Shown: in pieces, positions 44,290 to 54,126 of the stretch
How the letters are laid out: the number at the start of each line of letters is the position of its first letter
Position numbering within the stretch: position 1 is the stretch's first letter
Source of the DNA: Paenibacillus lutrae
GTDB lineage: Bacteria > Bacillota > Bacilli > Paenibacillales > NBRC-103111
Direction of reading: 5' to 3'
Assembly (NCBI RefSeq): GCF_009757775.1
Contig: NZ_RHLK01000003.1
Location: forward strand, 124,001 to 188,000
Length of the DNA: 64,000 nt
Translations under genes and position numbers: made by a program
Notes under the pieces: model-generated
Seen by the model: only the letters and a program-made list of their open reading frames with translations
The model's database searches: none
Told to the model about the DNA's origin: nothing

Positions 44290-46173
44290 TCATTTTACTA
44301 GGGGGGACAAGAGTAAATCCCGGCGCCCCGCTTTTTCCCATACATACTTGGTCAACTGGACACTCATATCATAGAAAAGGAATGGCGTCATGAAATAGAT
44401 GCCGTTAAAGAGCGGCATGGCAGCATCCAGAAGCTCTTGAGAAATAGCCACACCTTCACGCCGGCCTTCCTCTCCTTCGAGACCCGCCATGCGCGCGCGC
44501 ACCTCATCCGACAATTGAATGCCCGGCACCTCATTATGAAGGTATTCGGCATTCCGTCCGCTTGCCAGCGGCATAATACCTATAAACAATGGTGCTTTCA
44601 AATGCTTGGTCGCTTCGTACATACGCTCGATCAGAAGCGGATCGTATACCGGCTGCGTCATAATATAATCGGCGCCCGCTTCGATTTTGCGCTCTAACCG
44701 GTGCACAGCCTTGTCCAGGTGTTTGACATTCGGGTTAAAGGCGGCACCGATAATGAAGTTCGCTTTCTTCTTGAGCGGTTTCCCGGAGAAAGCAATCCCC
44801 TCATTCAACTGCTTGATCATCCGGATCATTTCAAACGATGTCAGATCGTAGACGGAGCTCGATCCCGGCAAATCACCGAACCGGGCCGGATCGCCTGTAA
44901 CCGCCAGGACATGATCGATCCCCAGCGCGTGCAGTCCCATCAGATGAGACTGGGTACCGATGCTGTTGCGGTCTCGGCAGGCAATGTGTATGAGCGGACG
45001 GGCCTTCAGCTGTTCTTTAACCAGCATGCCCATAGCGAGGTTGCTCATCCTCGTCACAGCAAGAGAATTGTCCGCCATCGTAATGGCGTCAACTCCCATA
45101 TCCTGGAGCGCCTTGCTGCCCTCCATGAATTTCGCGATATCCAGATCTCTCGGCGGGTCCAGCTCCACAATGACGGTATGGCGCTTCTTGACCAGGTCTA
45201 CGAGGCTCGGCTCGCTTGCGGGCTGGCTCGTGCTGCCCTGCGGCGCGTTCTCGGTCACGACCGCCTGCGCGGCGGCGCGGAGCTCGTTGATCGCCTCTTC
45301 GGCAGGCGTATAATCTTGCAGCACTTTAGCCATAGCTGCAATGTGCTCCGGCGTGGTGCCGCAGCAGCCGCCGATTATTCTGGCTCCGAGATTGGCGAAG
45401 CGCAGTGCGCTCTCGGCAAAATATTCCGGGGTGGCCGCATACGAATAACGGCCATCCACGTAATCCGGTATTCCCGCATTAGGGAATACCGAGAACGGCA
45501 TGTCAACGAGCGGCGCAACGTTCTGCAGCGAACGAAGAATACCGTTGGGACCGGTCCGGCAGTTAAAGCCGATCACATCGGCTCCTTCGTCCCGGACACG
45601 GAGGAACGCTTCGTGGAGCGGCACACCGTCCTGTGTGGCATCCGTGCCTTCCGTTGCGAACTGGCAGATAACAGGCAAAGGACTCAGCTGGCGAATCAGC
45701 TTCAGTGCGATGAGCAGCTCATCGAGGTCATAGAACGTCTCAAGGAGCAGCCCATCCACAGGTGTATCCAGCAGCACGAGAATCTGCTCCCGCAGCGCAA
45801 CTTCGACTTCCGATGTGCGCACATTCTTCCGCTTGCCTGCACGGATCGATCCGATTGCTCCTACGACATAAGCGTCTTCGCCTACGGAACTGCGGGCAAG
45901 CTCTACACCTGCGCGGTTAATGGAATCCACTTCCTGCTCGAGTCCGTATTTGGATAATTTTTCCCTATTTGCGGAGAAAGTATTCGTTTCGATAATCCGT
46001 GCGCCTGCTTCGTAATATCGGCGGTGCACGTCAGCAATTACTTCGGATTGGACTAGGTTAAGCTCCTCATAGGAGATCCCGACGGGGAAGCCCTGCTGAT
46101 ACAAATAGGTTCCCATCGCTCCGTCCCCGATTAATACATTCTGTTTCAACGCCTGGCGGAGTTCCGGTTTCAT
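44290..46173 (-). CDS. yitJ: Bifunctional homocysteine S-methyltransferase/5,10-methylenetetrahydrofolate reductase
   Basis: The 627-residue protein fuses two activities of methionine synthesis. The N-terminal homocysteine methyltransferase domain (about 1-290) has GDGAMGTYLYQQG and the zinc Cys residues of FNCRTGP and GGCCGTTPEH. The C-terminal MTHFR domain (about 330-620) has ITMADNSLAVTRMSNLAMG, HIACRDRN and YIMTQPVYD. ATG 46173 follows GGTGGGAAGAAC. B. subtilis yitJ is under a SAM riboswitch; none is seen in the 126-base gap here, so control may differ. It stands alone downstream of dapF. Confidence 0.93.
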   Translation of the reverse strand: MKPELRQALKQNVLIGDGAMGTYLYQQGFPVGISYEELNLVQSEVIADVHRRYYEAGARIIETNTFSANREKLSKYGLEQEVDSINRAGVELARSSVGEDAYVVGAIGSIRAGKRKNVRTSEVEVALREQILVLLDTPVDGLLLETFYDLDELLIALKLIRQLSPLPVICQFATEGTDATQDGVPLHEAFLRVRDEGADVIGFNCRTGPNGILRSLQNVAPLVDMPFSVFPNAGIPDYVDGRYSYAATPEYFAESALRFANLGARIIGGCCGTTPEHIAAMAKVLQDYTPAEEAINELRAAAQAVVTENAPQGSTSQPASEPSLVDLVKKRHTVIVELDPPRDLDIAKFMEGSKALQDMGVDAITMADNSLAVTRMSNLAMGMLVKEQLKARPLIHIACRDRNSIGTQSHLMGLHALGIDHVLAVTGDPARFGDLPGSSSVYDLTSFEMIRMIKQLNEGIAFSGKPLKKKANFIIGAAFNPNVKHLDKAVHRLERKIEAGADYIMTQPVYDPLLIERMYEATKHLKAPLFIGIMPLASGRNAEYLHNEVPGIQLSDEVRARMAGLEGEEGRREGVAISQELLDAAMPLFNGIYFMTPFLFYDMSVQLTKYVWEKAGRRDLLLSPLVK

Positions 46174-46298
46174 GTTCTTCCCACCCATCAAAATAGTACA
46201 TTTACTTTAACACAAACCACCTGCAAACTTAAAGGCAATTCTAAGAACGCAAATAATCTCGTATACAGCCGGATGTCTTGCAATTGGAGAAGTAAAAT

Positions 46299-47135
46299 CT
46301 AAAGACTAATTATTCCCCGGTACACTTCTTCGGCAGGACCCGTCATATATACCCGGTTGTTGCTTTCGTTCCATTCGATAGCCAGCTCTCCGCCTTTTAG
46401 GGAAATGACGGCTGTGCGCTCTGTGTAGCCGTTCAGCACGGAAGCGACAAGGGTTGCACATGCCCCCGTCCCGCAGGCCAGCGTAGGACCCGCTCCCCGT
46501 TCCCATACGCGCATATCCGCATACTCCCGGGACCGGACAGTCACGAACTCAACATTCGTACGATTCGGGAACAGCGGATGTTTCTCAAGTTTAGGACCCC
46601 ACTCACCCAGATCGAAATTCGGAGCGTCTTCCACATAAATAATGCAGTGCGGATTCCCCATAGAAACGGCCGTGAAACGGAAAGTTACGCCATCGACTTC
46701 CACCGGCTCGTTCAGGACAACGTCAGCATCGATAGTCGTCGGCACTTCAAGCCCTTGCAGGACCGGCTCTCCCATATCCACCCGAATGGCGGCCGCTTTG
46801 CCGCTCTCTCCTTCTACCTGCACTTCCTGCACACCCGCTCCAAGGGTTTCCACGGTAATGGCAGCCCGTTTATTCTCATCGCGGTCATACACATATTTAG
46901 CTACGCAGCGGACCGCATTGCCGCACTGCTCGGCTTCGGTACCGTCGGAGTTGATAATCCGCATCTGGACATCGGCCCGGTCGGACGGAAGAATGAAGAC
47001 CAGTCCATCCGCTCCGATGCCGAAAAACCGGTTGCACCACTGGACTGCCAGCTGCGATGCATTCTCCGGAAGCTCGCTATACCCCGATATCACAACAAAA
47101 TCATTGCCGAGTCCGTTCATTTTCGTAAATTCCAT
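46299..47135 (-). CDS. dapF: Diaminopimelate epimerase
   Basis: DapF converts LL- to meso-diaminopimelate, for lysine and peptidoglycan. The 278-residue protein has MEFTKMNGLGNDFVVI at its start and the two catalytic cysteines in EQCGNAVRC and ACGTGACA. ATG 47135 is chosen because homology begins there and AAGGTGTGTGG lies upstream. A longer in-frame opening (to 47279) crosses the terminator of the upstream calcium ATPase gene. The two halves of the pseudo-symmetrical fold are both present. Confidence 0.96.
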   Translation of the reverse strand: MEFTKMNGLGNDFVVISGYSELPENASQLAVQWCNRFFGIGADGLVFILPSDRADVQMRIINSDGTEAEQCGNAVRCVAKYVYDRDENKRAAITVETLGAGVQEVQVEGESGKAAAIRVDMGEPVLQGLEVPTTIDADVVLNEPVEVDGVTFRFTAVSMGNPHCIIYVEDAPNFDLGEWGPKLEKHPLFPNRTNVEFVTVRSREYADMRVWERGAGPTLACGTGACATLVASVLNGYTERTAVISLKGGELAIEWNESNNRVYMTGPAEEVYRGIISL

Positions 47136-47220
47136 ATGTGTCCACACACCTTGCTTAAGATAGTCATTGTTCATATCATAGCGTAAATGAAAATCGGTGC
47201 CTAGCGTAATTTGCCCGCTG

Positions 47221-47249
47221 AAAAAGAAAACACCCGGCAGGACGCCGGG
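47221..47249 (-). terminator. Terminator of the calcium ATPase gene
   Basis: On the minus strand CCCGGC pairs with GCCGGG around GTCCT, followed by TGTTTTCTTTTT. It lies between the ATPase stop and dapF. Confidence 0.75.
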
Positions 47250-47336
47250 GCGCCGCACACGGATGTTAAGAACGAGCATGGAAAGTTCTGAAACTGATCT
47301 CTTTCCTCACGCTAACTTCTCCAGAATTTTAACGGG

Positions 47337-50123
47337 TTAACGTAAGCTTGGTTTTGAGCTGTACTTCATCGTTTTTTTCTTGGATGGGGACTGCATAATG
47401 CTGCCGATGCCCATCAGGAATGTCGGAATTCCTGCGGCAATCAGAACGATAATCCATTCTTCCAGACCGAGCGGAACCGTCTTGAAGATTGGCTGCAGCT
47501 GCTCGATATACATCACGCCCAGCATAAGAACGAGTGAGGATAAGACAGCGAGCACAAGGTATTTGTTCTGGAACGGATTGCGGTGAAAAATCGAGCGTGA
47601 GCTGCGGCAGTCGAATACATGAATAAGCTGCGCCATAACCAGCGTCGCAAAAGCTACGCTCTGCGCCTTGACAAGATGTTCGGCATCTCCCGGGTTTTGC
47701 CGCAGGACAAGCCAGAAAGCTCCCAACGTACAAATGCCGATCAAAAATCCTCTGGAAATAATTTTCCACCCGAGCCTTCGTGCGAATATGTTTTCCTTGG
47801 CCGAACGAGGTTTGTGCTGCATAAGATCCTTCTCGGCGGGATCAACCCCAAGGGCCATGGCGGGAAGACCATCCGTCACCAGATTAACCCACAAAATCTG
47901 AATCGGGATCAGAGGCATCGGCAGGCCAGCCATCATAGCCAGGAACATAGTTAAAATCTCACCGACGTTCGAGGCCAGCAGATAGCGGATAAATTTACGG
48001 ATGTTCTCGTAGATGCCCCGCCCTTCCTCGATAGCCGCTACAATCGTCGCAAAATTATCATCGCTGAGTATGAGCGAGGAAGCTTCTTTGGAGACATCCG
48101 TTCCGCTGATGCCCATTGCAATTCCAATATCCGCCGCCTTGATCGCCGGGGCGTCATTTACGCCGTCGCCGGTCATGGCTACGACGTGCCCTTTCTTCTG
48201 CAGCGCCTTGACTATGCGCAGTTTGTGCTCCGGCGATACCCGGGCGTAGACATAAATCTCGTCCACTCTGTTCTCCAGCGCTTCATCATCCATAACGGCC
48301 AATTGATGTCCGCTGATGCACAGACCGCCAGCCGGGAGCATACCCAACTGTTTGGCAATGGCTTCAGCAGTTGTGAGATGATCCCCTGTGATCATCACCG
48401 TTTTGATACCGGCTTTGCGGCACTTAGCCATGGCTTCGCGCACTTCCCGGCGAGGAGGATCAATCATGCCGCCGAGTCCGACGAATACAAGGCCGCATTC
48501 GGCATCTTCCTGCTCTTCGCACTTGTCCGTTGACTTCAGCTCCCGGTAAGCTGTCCCGAGCACACGAAGAGCCGAGCGGGCCATTCCTTCATTAGCGGCC
48601 ATAACTTTGGCCTTGAGCGTCGAAGTGAACGGAATAATTTTGTCGTCCCACAAAATATACGAGCAGTTCTGCATGAGCACATCCGGTGCTCCTTTGGTTA
48701 GGACCAGCCGGCGTCCCGCGTGGTTAACGACGACGGACATCATTTTTCTATCGGAATCAAAAGGAAATTCCGCTACCCGCTGAAATTGCGGACCCAGCGT
48801 TTCAGCAGTCATGCCCGCTTTTGCCGCAAGCACGACCAAAGCCCCTTCCGTAGGATCACCCTTGATACTCCACACCGTATCCGGTCGCTCCTCCTTGGTT
48901 TTTTTCTTCTTGGAGGACGAGGACTCCAGCTCTTCCTGATACAGGACGGCATTGCTGCACAAAGCTGAGATCTGAAGAAATTGACGGAGCATCGCGTTCT
49001 TGGCGGGAACGACCCGCGCGCTGCCGCTGCTGATTTCCCCTTCCGGGGTATATCCGTCGCCGCTGACTTCAAGCAGCTCCCCGCCCACCCACAAATGAGT
49101 GACGGTCATTTTATTCTGAGTCAGGGTGCCTGTTTTGTCTGAGCAGATCACCGACGCACACCCGAGCGTTTCGACCGACGGAAGTTTGCGGACAATGGCT
49201 TTGCGTTTGATCATCCGCTGTACACCCATAGCGAGCGCTATCGTAACAATAGCCGGAAGGCCTTCCGGAATCGCCGCAACAGCAAGAGAAACGCCGGCGA
49301 GGAACATCGTATATGGAGGCTGTCCATGCGCTATCCCCGCAATAACGACCATAACGGTCAGGCAGACGGCGACAATGATCAGAATTTTACCGAGCTGCTC
49401 CAGCCGATGCTGGAGCGGAGTCTGCAGCACGTCTGTGTTCTGAATAAGATCCGCGATTTTCCCCATCTCTGTCGCCATTCCGATCCGAACTACGGTCCCT
49501 TTGGCAGTTCCACGGGTAACCATGGTCCCCATGAAACTGATATTGCGCTGATCGCCGAGCGTAATGGCCTCCGCTCCCAGAGGAGCTACCGTTTTGCCGA
49601 CAGGTACGGATTCTCCGGTTAAGGCGGATTCTTCCACATAGAAGCTGTTTGTTTCAATCAGCCTGATATCAGCCGGAACCCGGTCTCCGCTCTCGAGATA
49701 AATGATATCTCCGGGTACAAGATTACGCGCGGGTACCGCATGAATCTCCCCTCCCCTGCATACCTTCGCATTCGGTGCCGAAAGTTCTTTCAATGCACGC
49801 AGGGAACGCTCCGCCCGAAATTCCTGTATAAAGCCCAAAATTCCGTTCATGATGATAATGGCTACAATCGTTATGGCATCCAGGTATTCGCCGAGCAGTC
49901 CCGAGACAAGAGTAGCTCCCATCAATACAAGGACCATGAAATCTTTGAACTGGTTTAAAAACAGCGTGATCGGCGAAACACTCTTGCCTTCGGACAACTC
50001 ATTGCGGCCGGATTCGGCTTGCCTGCTGTCCGCTTCCTCCCAGGACAGCCCCTCGGCCAGGACAACTTGCTGTGCCTGGAGAACTTCATCCGCCGTCATC
50101 TGGTACCACTCTTTGTGACTCAT
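47337..50123 (-). CDS. yloB: P-type calcium-transporting ATPase
   Basis: This type IIA P-type ATPase pumps calcium out of the cytoplasm. The 928-residue protein has the phosphorylated Asp in [27 protein letters not shown] in TM4, TGE in the actuator (SALTGESVP), and [17 protein letters not shown] in the P domain. Ten membrane segments fit the pattern, two early, two flanking the actuator and six at the C-terminus. A Ser/Lys-rich insertion ([12 protein letters not shown]) lies in the nucleotide-binding domain. The start MSHKEWYQM at 50123 is preferred over 50168. It is divergent from rqcH. Confidence 0.92.
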   Translation of the reverse strand: MSHKEWYQMTADEVLQAQQVVLAEGLSWEEADSRQAESGRNELSEGKSVSPITLFLNQFKDFMVLVLMGATLVSGLLGEYLDAITIVAIIIMNGILGFIQEFRAERSLRALKELSAPNAKVCRGGEIHAVPARNLVPGDIIYLESGDRVPADIRLIETNSFYVEESALTGESVPVGKTVAPLGAEAITLGDQRNISFMGTMVTRGTAKGTVVRIGMATEMGKIADLIQNTDVLQTPLQHRLEQLGKILIIVAVCLTVMVVIAGIAHGQPPYTMFLAGVSLAVAAIPEGLPAIVTIALAMGVQRMIKRKAIVRKLPSVETLGCASVICSDKTGTLTQNKMTVTHLWVGGELLEVSGDGYTPEGEISSGSARVVPAKNAMLRQFLQISALCSNAVLYQEELESSSSKKKKTKEERPDTVWSIKGDPTEGALVVLAAKAGMTAETLGPQFQRVAEFPFDSDRKMMSVVVNHAGRRLVLTKGAPDVLMQNCSYILWDDKIIPFTSTLKAKVMAANEGMARSALRVLGTAYRELKSTDKCEEQEDAECGLVFVGLGGMIDPPRREVREAMAKCRKAGIKTVMITGDHLTTAEAIAKQLGMLPAGGLCISGHQLAVMDDEALENRVDEIYVYARVSPEHKLRIVKALQKKGHVVAMTGDGVNDAPAIKAADIGIAMGISGTDVSKEASSLILSDDNFATIVAAIEEGRGIYENIRKFIRYLLASNVGEILTMFLAMMAGLPMPLIPIQILWVNLVTDGLPAMALGVDPAEKDLMQHKPRSAKENIFARRLGWKIISRGFLIGICTLGAFWLVLRQNPGDAEHLVKAQSVAFATLVMAQLIHVFDCRSSRSIFHRNPFQNKYLVLAVLSSLVLMLGVMYIEQLQPIFKTVPLGLEEWIIVLIAAGIPTFLMGIGSIMQSPSKKKTMKYSSKPSLR

Positions 50124-50296
50124 CTCCGTTTTTCCCTCCCGGTTACTATCATCGCAAGACTGCTCCACAAGCTAAATGTATTCAGACAAGCCGCAAAATA
50201 TCACAGCTTGGACGATGCGGATTTCAGAAAGAAATTTAAATTTCATCCGGTTTATGGCATGATAGAGGGTAATGAACTTGAATAGGAGTGTCCACC

Positions 50297-52054
50297 ATGG
50301 CCTTAGACGGACTGGTCCTTCACGCAATCGTGCACGAACTGCAGGAATGCGTCGGAGGCCGGATTAATAAAATACATCAACCTACCGGCAGTGATATCGT
50401 TATGCAAATACGCGCGAGGGGGCGCTCGCTTAAGCTTCTGCTTTCTGCGAATCCGACCTATCCGCGCATGAATGTGACCGAACAATCCTATTCGAACCCC
50501 CAAGAAGCACCCATGTTTTGTATGCTGCTTCGCAAGCATTGCGAGGGCGGGATTATCGATTCAATCGAACAGGTAGGACTTGAGCGGATCGTGCATTTTC
50601 GCATCCGTCAGCGGGACGAACTCGGAGACGTCAGTACAAAAACGATCGTGGTCGAGATTATGGGACGGCACAGCAATCTGATCCTGATGGACCCTTCGAC
50701 AGGAACGATACTGGACGGCATTCATCACGTTACGCCTGCAATCAGTTCTTACCGCATTATCATGCCTGGAAGTGCCTATGTAGAGCCTCCGGAGCAGGAC
50801 AAAGCCAACCCGCTCGATACAAGCGAAGCGGTATTCCGCCGTCATATGACTTCCGGGATGGAGGAAGGGAATCCGCCGGAACAGCAGATTCTCCGCTCCT
50901 TTAGCGGAATGAGCCCGCTTGCCTCGCGTGAAATCGTACACCGGAGCGGCGTAAAAGCCGGCGAAGCTTATACAGAGACAGATTTAACTCCTCTGTGGCA
51001 ATCTTTCCGAAGTGTAACGGATGCCGTACGCGAACGAAATTATACACCGGTCATTGTGGAAGATAGTCAATCCGGCAAACTGTTTTTTTCCGTAACGGAG
51101 TTAACGCATATAGACGGCGAAGTTCAAACATTCCCTACGATCAGTGAATGCCTGGAGAGCTATTACGGAGATAAAGCGGAGCGAGATACCGTCAAGCAGC
51201 GCGCGGCAGATCTGGTTAAGCTGCTGCAGAATGAGAAAGCCAAAAATCTCAAAAAAATAGAAAAGCTTCGTGAAACAAAGGAAGCAGCCCAAGGCGCAGA
51301 CCGTTTCCGGATCATGGGCGAATTATTAACCGCACACCTGCATGAAATCCGTAAAGGAGACAAAAAGGCAGCGGTGACCAATTACTATGAAGAAGACCAG
51401 CCCCAGCAAACCATTGCGCTGGATCCTCTTCTGACGCCTTCAGAGAACGCGCAGCGTTATTTTAAAAAGTATACGAAAAGCAAGAACAGTCTCGCTTATG
51501 TAGAGCAGCAGCTCGCACAGGCAGAAATGGAAATCGGATATTTATCCTCGCTGCTTCAGCAGCTCGGCACGGCTTCTCTGCGGGATATCGAAGAGATCCG
51601 GGATGAACTTGCCGAGCAAGGATATGTGAGGCAGCGCAGCGGCAAAGGCAAACGCAAGAAAAAGACGGATAAGCCGTCTGTGTCCTGCTTCACCTCAAGC
51701 GAAGGCCTGCCGATCTATGTGGGTAAAAACAACACACAGAACGATTACGTAACAAACCGTTTGGCCAGTTCAGGTGACACATGGCTGCATACCAAGGACA
51801 TTCCCGGCTCCCATGTCGTGATCCGCAGCCAGTCCTTTGGAGAAGCTACCCTTCACGAAGCCGCTCAACTGGCCGCTTATTATAGCCAGGCAAGAGAATC
51901 CAGCTCTGTTCCGGTGGATTACACCCTGGTCCGTCACGTGCATAAGCCAAGCGGCGCTAAACCCGGGTTCGTCATATACGAGCAGCAGAAAACGTTGTTC
52001 GTCACACCGGATACGATGCTGATCAAGCAGCTTCCCCAGGCAGTTAAAGCTTAG
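50297..52054 (+). CDS. rqcH: Ribosome quality control protein RqcH (NEMF homologue)
   Basis: RqcH binds stalled 50S-peptidyl-tRNA complexes and adds C-terminal alanine tails that mark proteins for degradation. The 585-residue protein has NFACT-N (MALDGLVLHAIVHELQ), two HhH elements, a long coiled coil (about 285-440), and the NFACT-R domain (VGKNNTQNDYVTNRLA, DTWLHTKDIPGSHVVIR). It was earlier annotated as fibronectin-binding protein FbpA. The ATG at 50297 has AGGAG upstream; an in-frame GTG at 50288 is less likely. It converges with the CarH-like gene at a shared terminator. Confidence 0.95.
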   Translation: MALDGLVLHAIVHELQECVGGRINKIHQPTGSDIVMQIRARGRSLKLLLSANPTYPRMNVTEQSYSNPQEAPMFCMLLRKHCEGGIIDSIEQVGLERIVHFRIRQRDELGDVSTKTIVVEIMGRHSNLILMDPSTGTILDGIHHVTPAISSYRIIMPGSAYVEPPEQDKANPLDTSEAVFRRHMTSGMEEGNPPEQQILRSFSGMSPLASREIVHRSGVKAGEAYTETDLTPLWQSFRSVTDAVRERNYTPVIVEDSQSGKLFFSVTELTHIDGEVQTFPTISECLESYYGDKAERDTVKQRAADLVKLLQNEKAKNLKKIEKLRETKEAAQGADRFRIMGELLTAHLHEIRKGDKKAAVTNYYEEDQPQQTIALDPLLTPSENAQRYFKKYTKSKNSLAYVEQQLAQAEMEIGYLSSLLQQLGTASLRDIEEIRDELAEQGYVRQRSGKGKRKKKTDKPSVSCFTSSEGLPIYVGKNNTQNDYVTNRLASSGDTWLHTKDIPGSHVVIRSQSFGEATLHEAAQLAAYYSQARESSSVPVDYTLVRHVHKPSGAKPGFVIYEQQKTLFVTPDTMLIKQLPQAVKA

Positions 52055-52112
52055 CATCAGCGGATGTCCGCAGTCTGTAGTGAATCATAGTCTAGCAGAT
52101 TAATAACATAAT

Positions 52113-52152
52113 AAAAAAGCTGATCAGCTCTTAATTCGCTGTCAGCTTTTTT
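52113..52152. terminator. Bidirectional terminator between rqcH and the CarH-like gene
   Basis: AAAAAAGCTGA(T)CAGC pairs with GCTGTCAGCTTTTTT with one bulged T, and T-runs on both strands. The stop codon of the minus-strand gene (52131-52133) lies in the loop. Confidence 0.85.
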
Positions 52153-53066
52153 ACTTTACTCATAGCTTCCCTGGCGTCACCAGAGAGCAGATAGATACGC
52201 TTCGTTCCAGGCAGAATCGCATCTTCTTCTATCACACTTCCGCCGATAAAAACTCTAGTGTCTAGCCCCTGTTCTACGATGGACCGGTCCAATTTCATAT
52301 AGAAGGGAACCGACTCTTGAAGCATAGACTTCATTGTGGTGCCAAAAGCGAAAGCAGCCGGCTGCTGCTGCCGCAGGCAATCGAAAATGCCTTTCTCTGA
52401 AGGAGTGGCCCCCAGATAGATGGTTTCGAAACCATTCTGCAGCGCAAAATAGCCAAGAAACAAAATTCCGAGCTCATGCCGTTCGAACGGCGAGCAAGCC
52501 GTGATCAGCTTCGGACTGCCGGTAGGAATAGAAAATAAGTTCTTTAACGCAAGCAGCCTTTCCCGTATAAAATGACTGCCAAAGTGCTCCTGATACTCCG
52601 AAATTTCCCCCTGCTCCCACATCGTGCCGATTTCAATAAGCGTGGGCTGCAGTACTTTCAGTAGGATGAAGTCCATCTGATGCAGCGCTACAAGCTGGTC
52701 AAAAAACCGCTGCGCTCCCGTATGATCAAGCTGAAGGAACAGCGAGACAAGTCTCTGCTGGTATTCTTTCAGCTCGCTGCGCTCCAGCACTGACTCCGGT
52801 TCAGCCTGTTCTGCGAGCATGATCTCAGCGGACGCGGAGCTATTCAGCAGCAGCTGCTCCTGCACAGCGAGACCAATCGGCATTCCCTGATCCGCTTTAC
52901 TTTTCAGCCAGATCAGCGTCTCAACATCCTTCTTCGTATATCCCCTGTAGCCGTTAGGGAACCGCGCCGGCTTCACCGCTTCATAACGTTCTTCCCATTT
53001 CCTGATGAGCTGGGTGGAAAGACCCGAACGCATGGAAACCTCTTTAATCGTATAAAGTCGATTCAT
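52131..53066 (-). CDS. MerR-family regulator with cobalamin-binding domain, CarH-like
   Basis: The 311-residue protein has an N-terminal MerR winged helix (YTIKEVSMRSGLSTQLIRKW; 4-70), a helical bundle (about 95-175) and a Rossmann-type B12-binding domain (about 185-305). Two CarH hallmarks are complete: W150-x9-E160-H161 in the helical cap, and E195-x-H197-x-x-G200, the cobalamin base-off motif. CarH-type proteins are repressors that bind adenosylcobalamin and fall apart in blue-green light. Light sensing is inferred; a B12-level sensor remains possible. No carotenoid genes are in the window. Its promoter has a palindrome over the -35. Confidence 0.85.
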   Translation of the reverse strand: MNRLYTIKEVSMRSGLSTQLIRKWEERYEAVKPARFPNGYRGYTKKDVETLIWLKSKADQGMPIGLAVQEQLLLNSSASAEIMLAEQAEPESVLERSELKEYQQRLVSLFLQLDHTGAQRFFDQLVALHQMDFILLKVLQPTLIEIGTMWEQGEISEYQEHFGSHFIRERLLALKNLFSIPTGSPKLITACSPFERHELGILFLGYFALQNGFETIYLGATPSEKGIFDCLRQQQPAAFAFGTTMKSMLQESVPFYMKLDRSIVEQGLDTRVFIGGSVIEEDAILPGTKRIYLLSGDAREAMSKVKKLTAN

Positions 53067-53101
53067 TATGCGTACCCCCGACTTGCCATAAACATGACCT
53101 C

Positions 53102-53130
53102 ATTATAAACCATTTACAAAGGTTGTACAA
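53102..53130 (-). promoter_or_regulatory. Promoter of the CarH-like gene with palindrome over the -35
   Basis: On the minus strand TTGTAC (53125-53130), a 17-base spacer and TATAAT (53102-53107). TTGTACAA (53123-53130) is a perfect 8-bp palindrome overlapping the -35, and TTGTAAAT follows in the spacer. Autorepression by the encoded protein is likely. Confidence 0.7.
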
Positions 53131-53247
53131 CGAGTTGCCGCCTGATTTCAGCCGGAAAGTAAGGATATCGGCCTCATCGTATACCTGCTCTATCAGCCAA
53201 CTGAATCACTTACTTAGGAGTCGCTCTCGGATAAATGACCGCTCTTT

Positions 53248-54126
53248 TTATGAGCCAAACCGCTCTTGGACTAAAGCCTTCAAATAAATTCCCAGCTCTT
53301 CTTTCAGCTCTTCACGGCCCAAAGCCATCTCAATTGTCGCCTGGATGTAACCAAACTTGTCGCCTACATCGTATCTTCTGCCCTGGATCGGGTAGGCGAC
53401 CATCGGGCTGCGCCGGTTTAGAATACGCAGCGCGTCCGTCAGCTGAATTTCTCCGCCTCTGCCCGGTTCGCAATTTTCCAGAATTCCAAAAATTTCCGGG
53501 GCAATGATGTAACGTCCGATAACCGCCAAATTGGAAGGAGCATCTTCTTGGGACGGTTTTTCCATGAGATCTGCAATCGTTTTGTACCTTGTAATTTCGT
53601 CGGATGGAGCCACGATGCCGTATTTACTCACATCCTCCCAAGGTACTTCCCTGACCCCGATAACGGAAGTTTGCGTTTCTTCGAACACATCCATCATCTG
53701 GCGAAGGGCCGGTTTCTCCGATTGGAGAATGTCGTCACCCAGCATGACGGCGAAAGGTTCATTGCCGATGAATTTGCGTGCGCAATAGACGGCATGTCCA
53801 AGACCTAGCGGCTGTTTCTGTCTTATGTAATGAACATCGGCGAGACTCGACACAGAGCGGACAAGTGCCAGCAGTTCATCGCTTCCCTTTTCTTCCAGCA
53901 TTAACTCCAGCTCAACGGATTTATCGAAATGATCCTCGATCGCGCGCTTATTGCGTCCGGTTACGATGAGAATGTCCTCAATCCCGGATTCGATCGCTTC
54001 TTCTACGATATATTGGATCGCCGGCTTATCCACAATCGGGAGCATTTCCTTGGGCTGCGCTTTGGTTGCCGGTAAAAATCGTGTACCTAGACCTGCCGCA
54101 GGAATAATGGCTTTGCGTACTTTCAC
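53248..54126 (-). CDS. galU: UTP-glucose-1-phosphate uridylyltransferase
   Basis: GalU makes UDP-glucose for glycolipids, teichoic acids and exopolysaccharide. The 292-residue protein begins MKVRKAIIPAAGLGTRFLPATKA, with the nucleotide-binding GLGTRFLP and Lys21. It carries KPAIQYIVEEAI, LGLGHAVYCA and the Asp of MLGDDI that binds the metal. EGAPSNLAVIGRYI and VGDKFGYIQATIEMAL follow. It overlaps the upstream PHP gene by four bases. The 181-base gap to the CarH-like gene contains that gene's promoter. Confidence 0.96.
   Translation of the reverse strand: MKVRKAIIPAAGLGTRFLPATKAQPKEMLPIVDKPAIQYIVEEAIESGIEDILIVTGRNKRAIEDHFDKSVELELMLEEKGSDELLALVRSVSSLADVHYIRQKQPLGLGHAVYCARKFIGNEPFAVMLGDDILQSEKPALRQMMDVFEETQTSVIGVREVPWEDVSKYGIVAPSDEITRYKTIADLMEKPSQEDAPSNLAVIGRYIIAPEIFGILENCEPGRGGEIQLTDALRILNRRSPMVAYPIQGRRYDVGDKFGYIQATIEMALGREELKEELGIYLKALVQERFGS

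Noticed and set aside
44701-45957. Long open frame antisense to the methionine gene
   Set aside because: No domain, no start signal, and complete overlap with an intact conserved gene.
46174-46298. SAM riboswitch before the YitJ-type gene
   Set aside because: No S-box helices or terminator were recognisable in the short gap.
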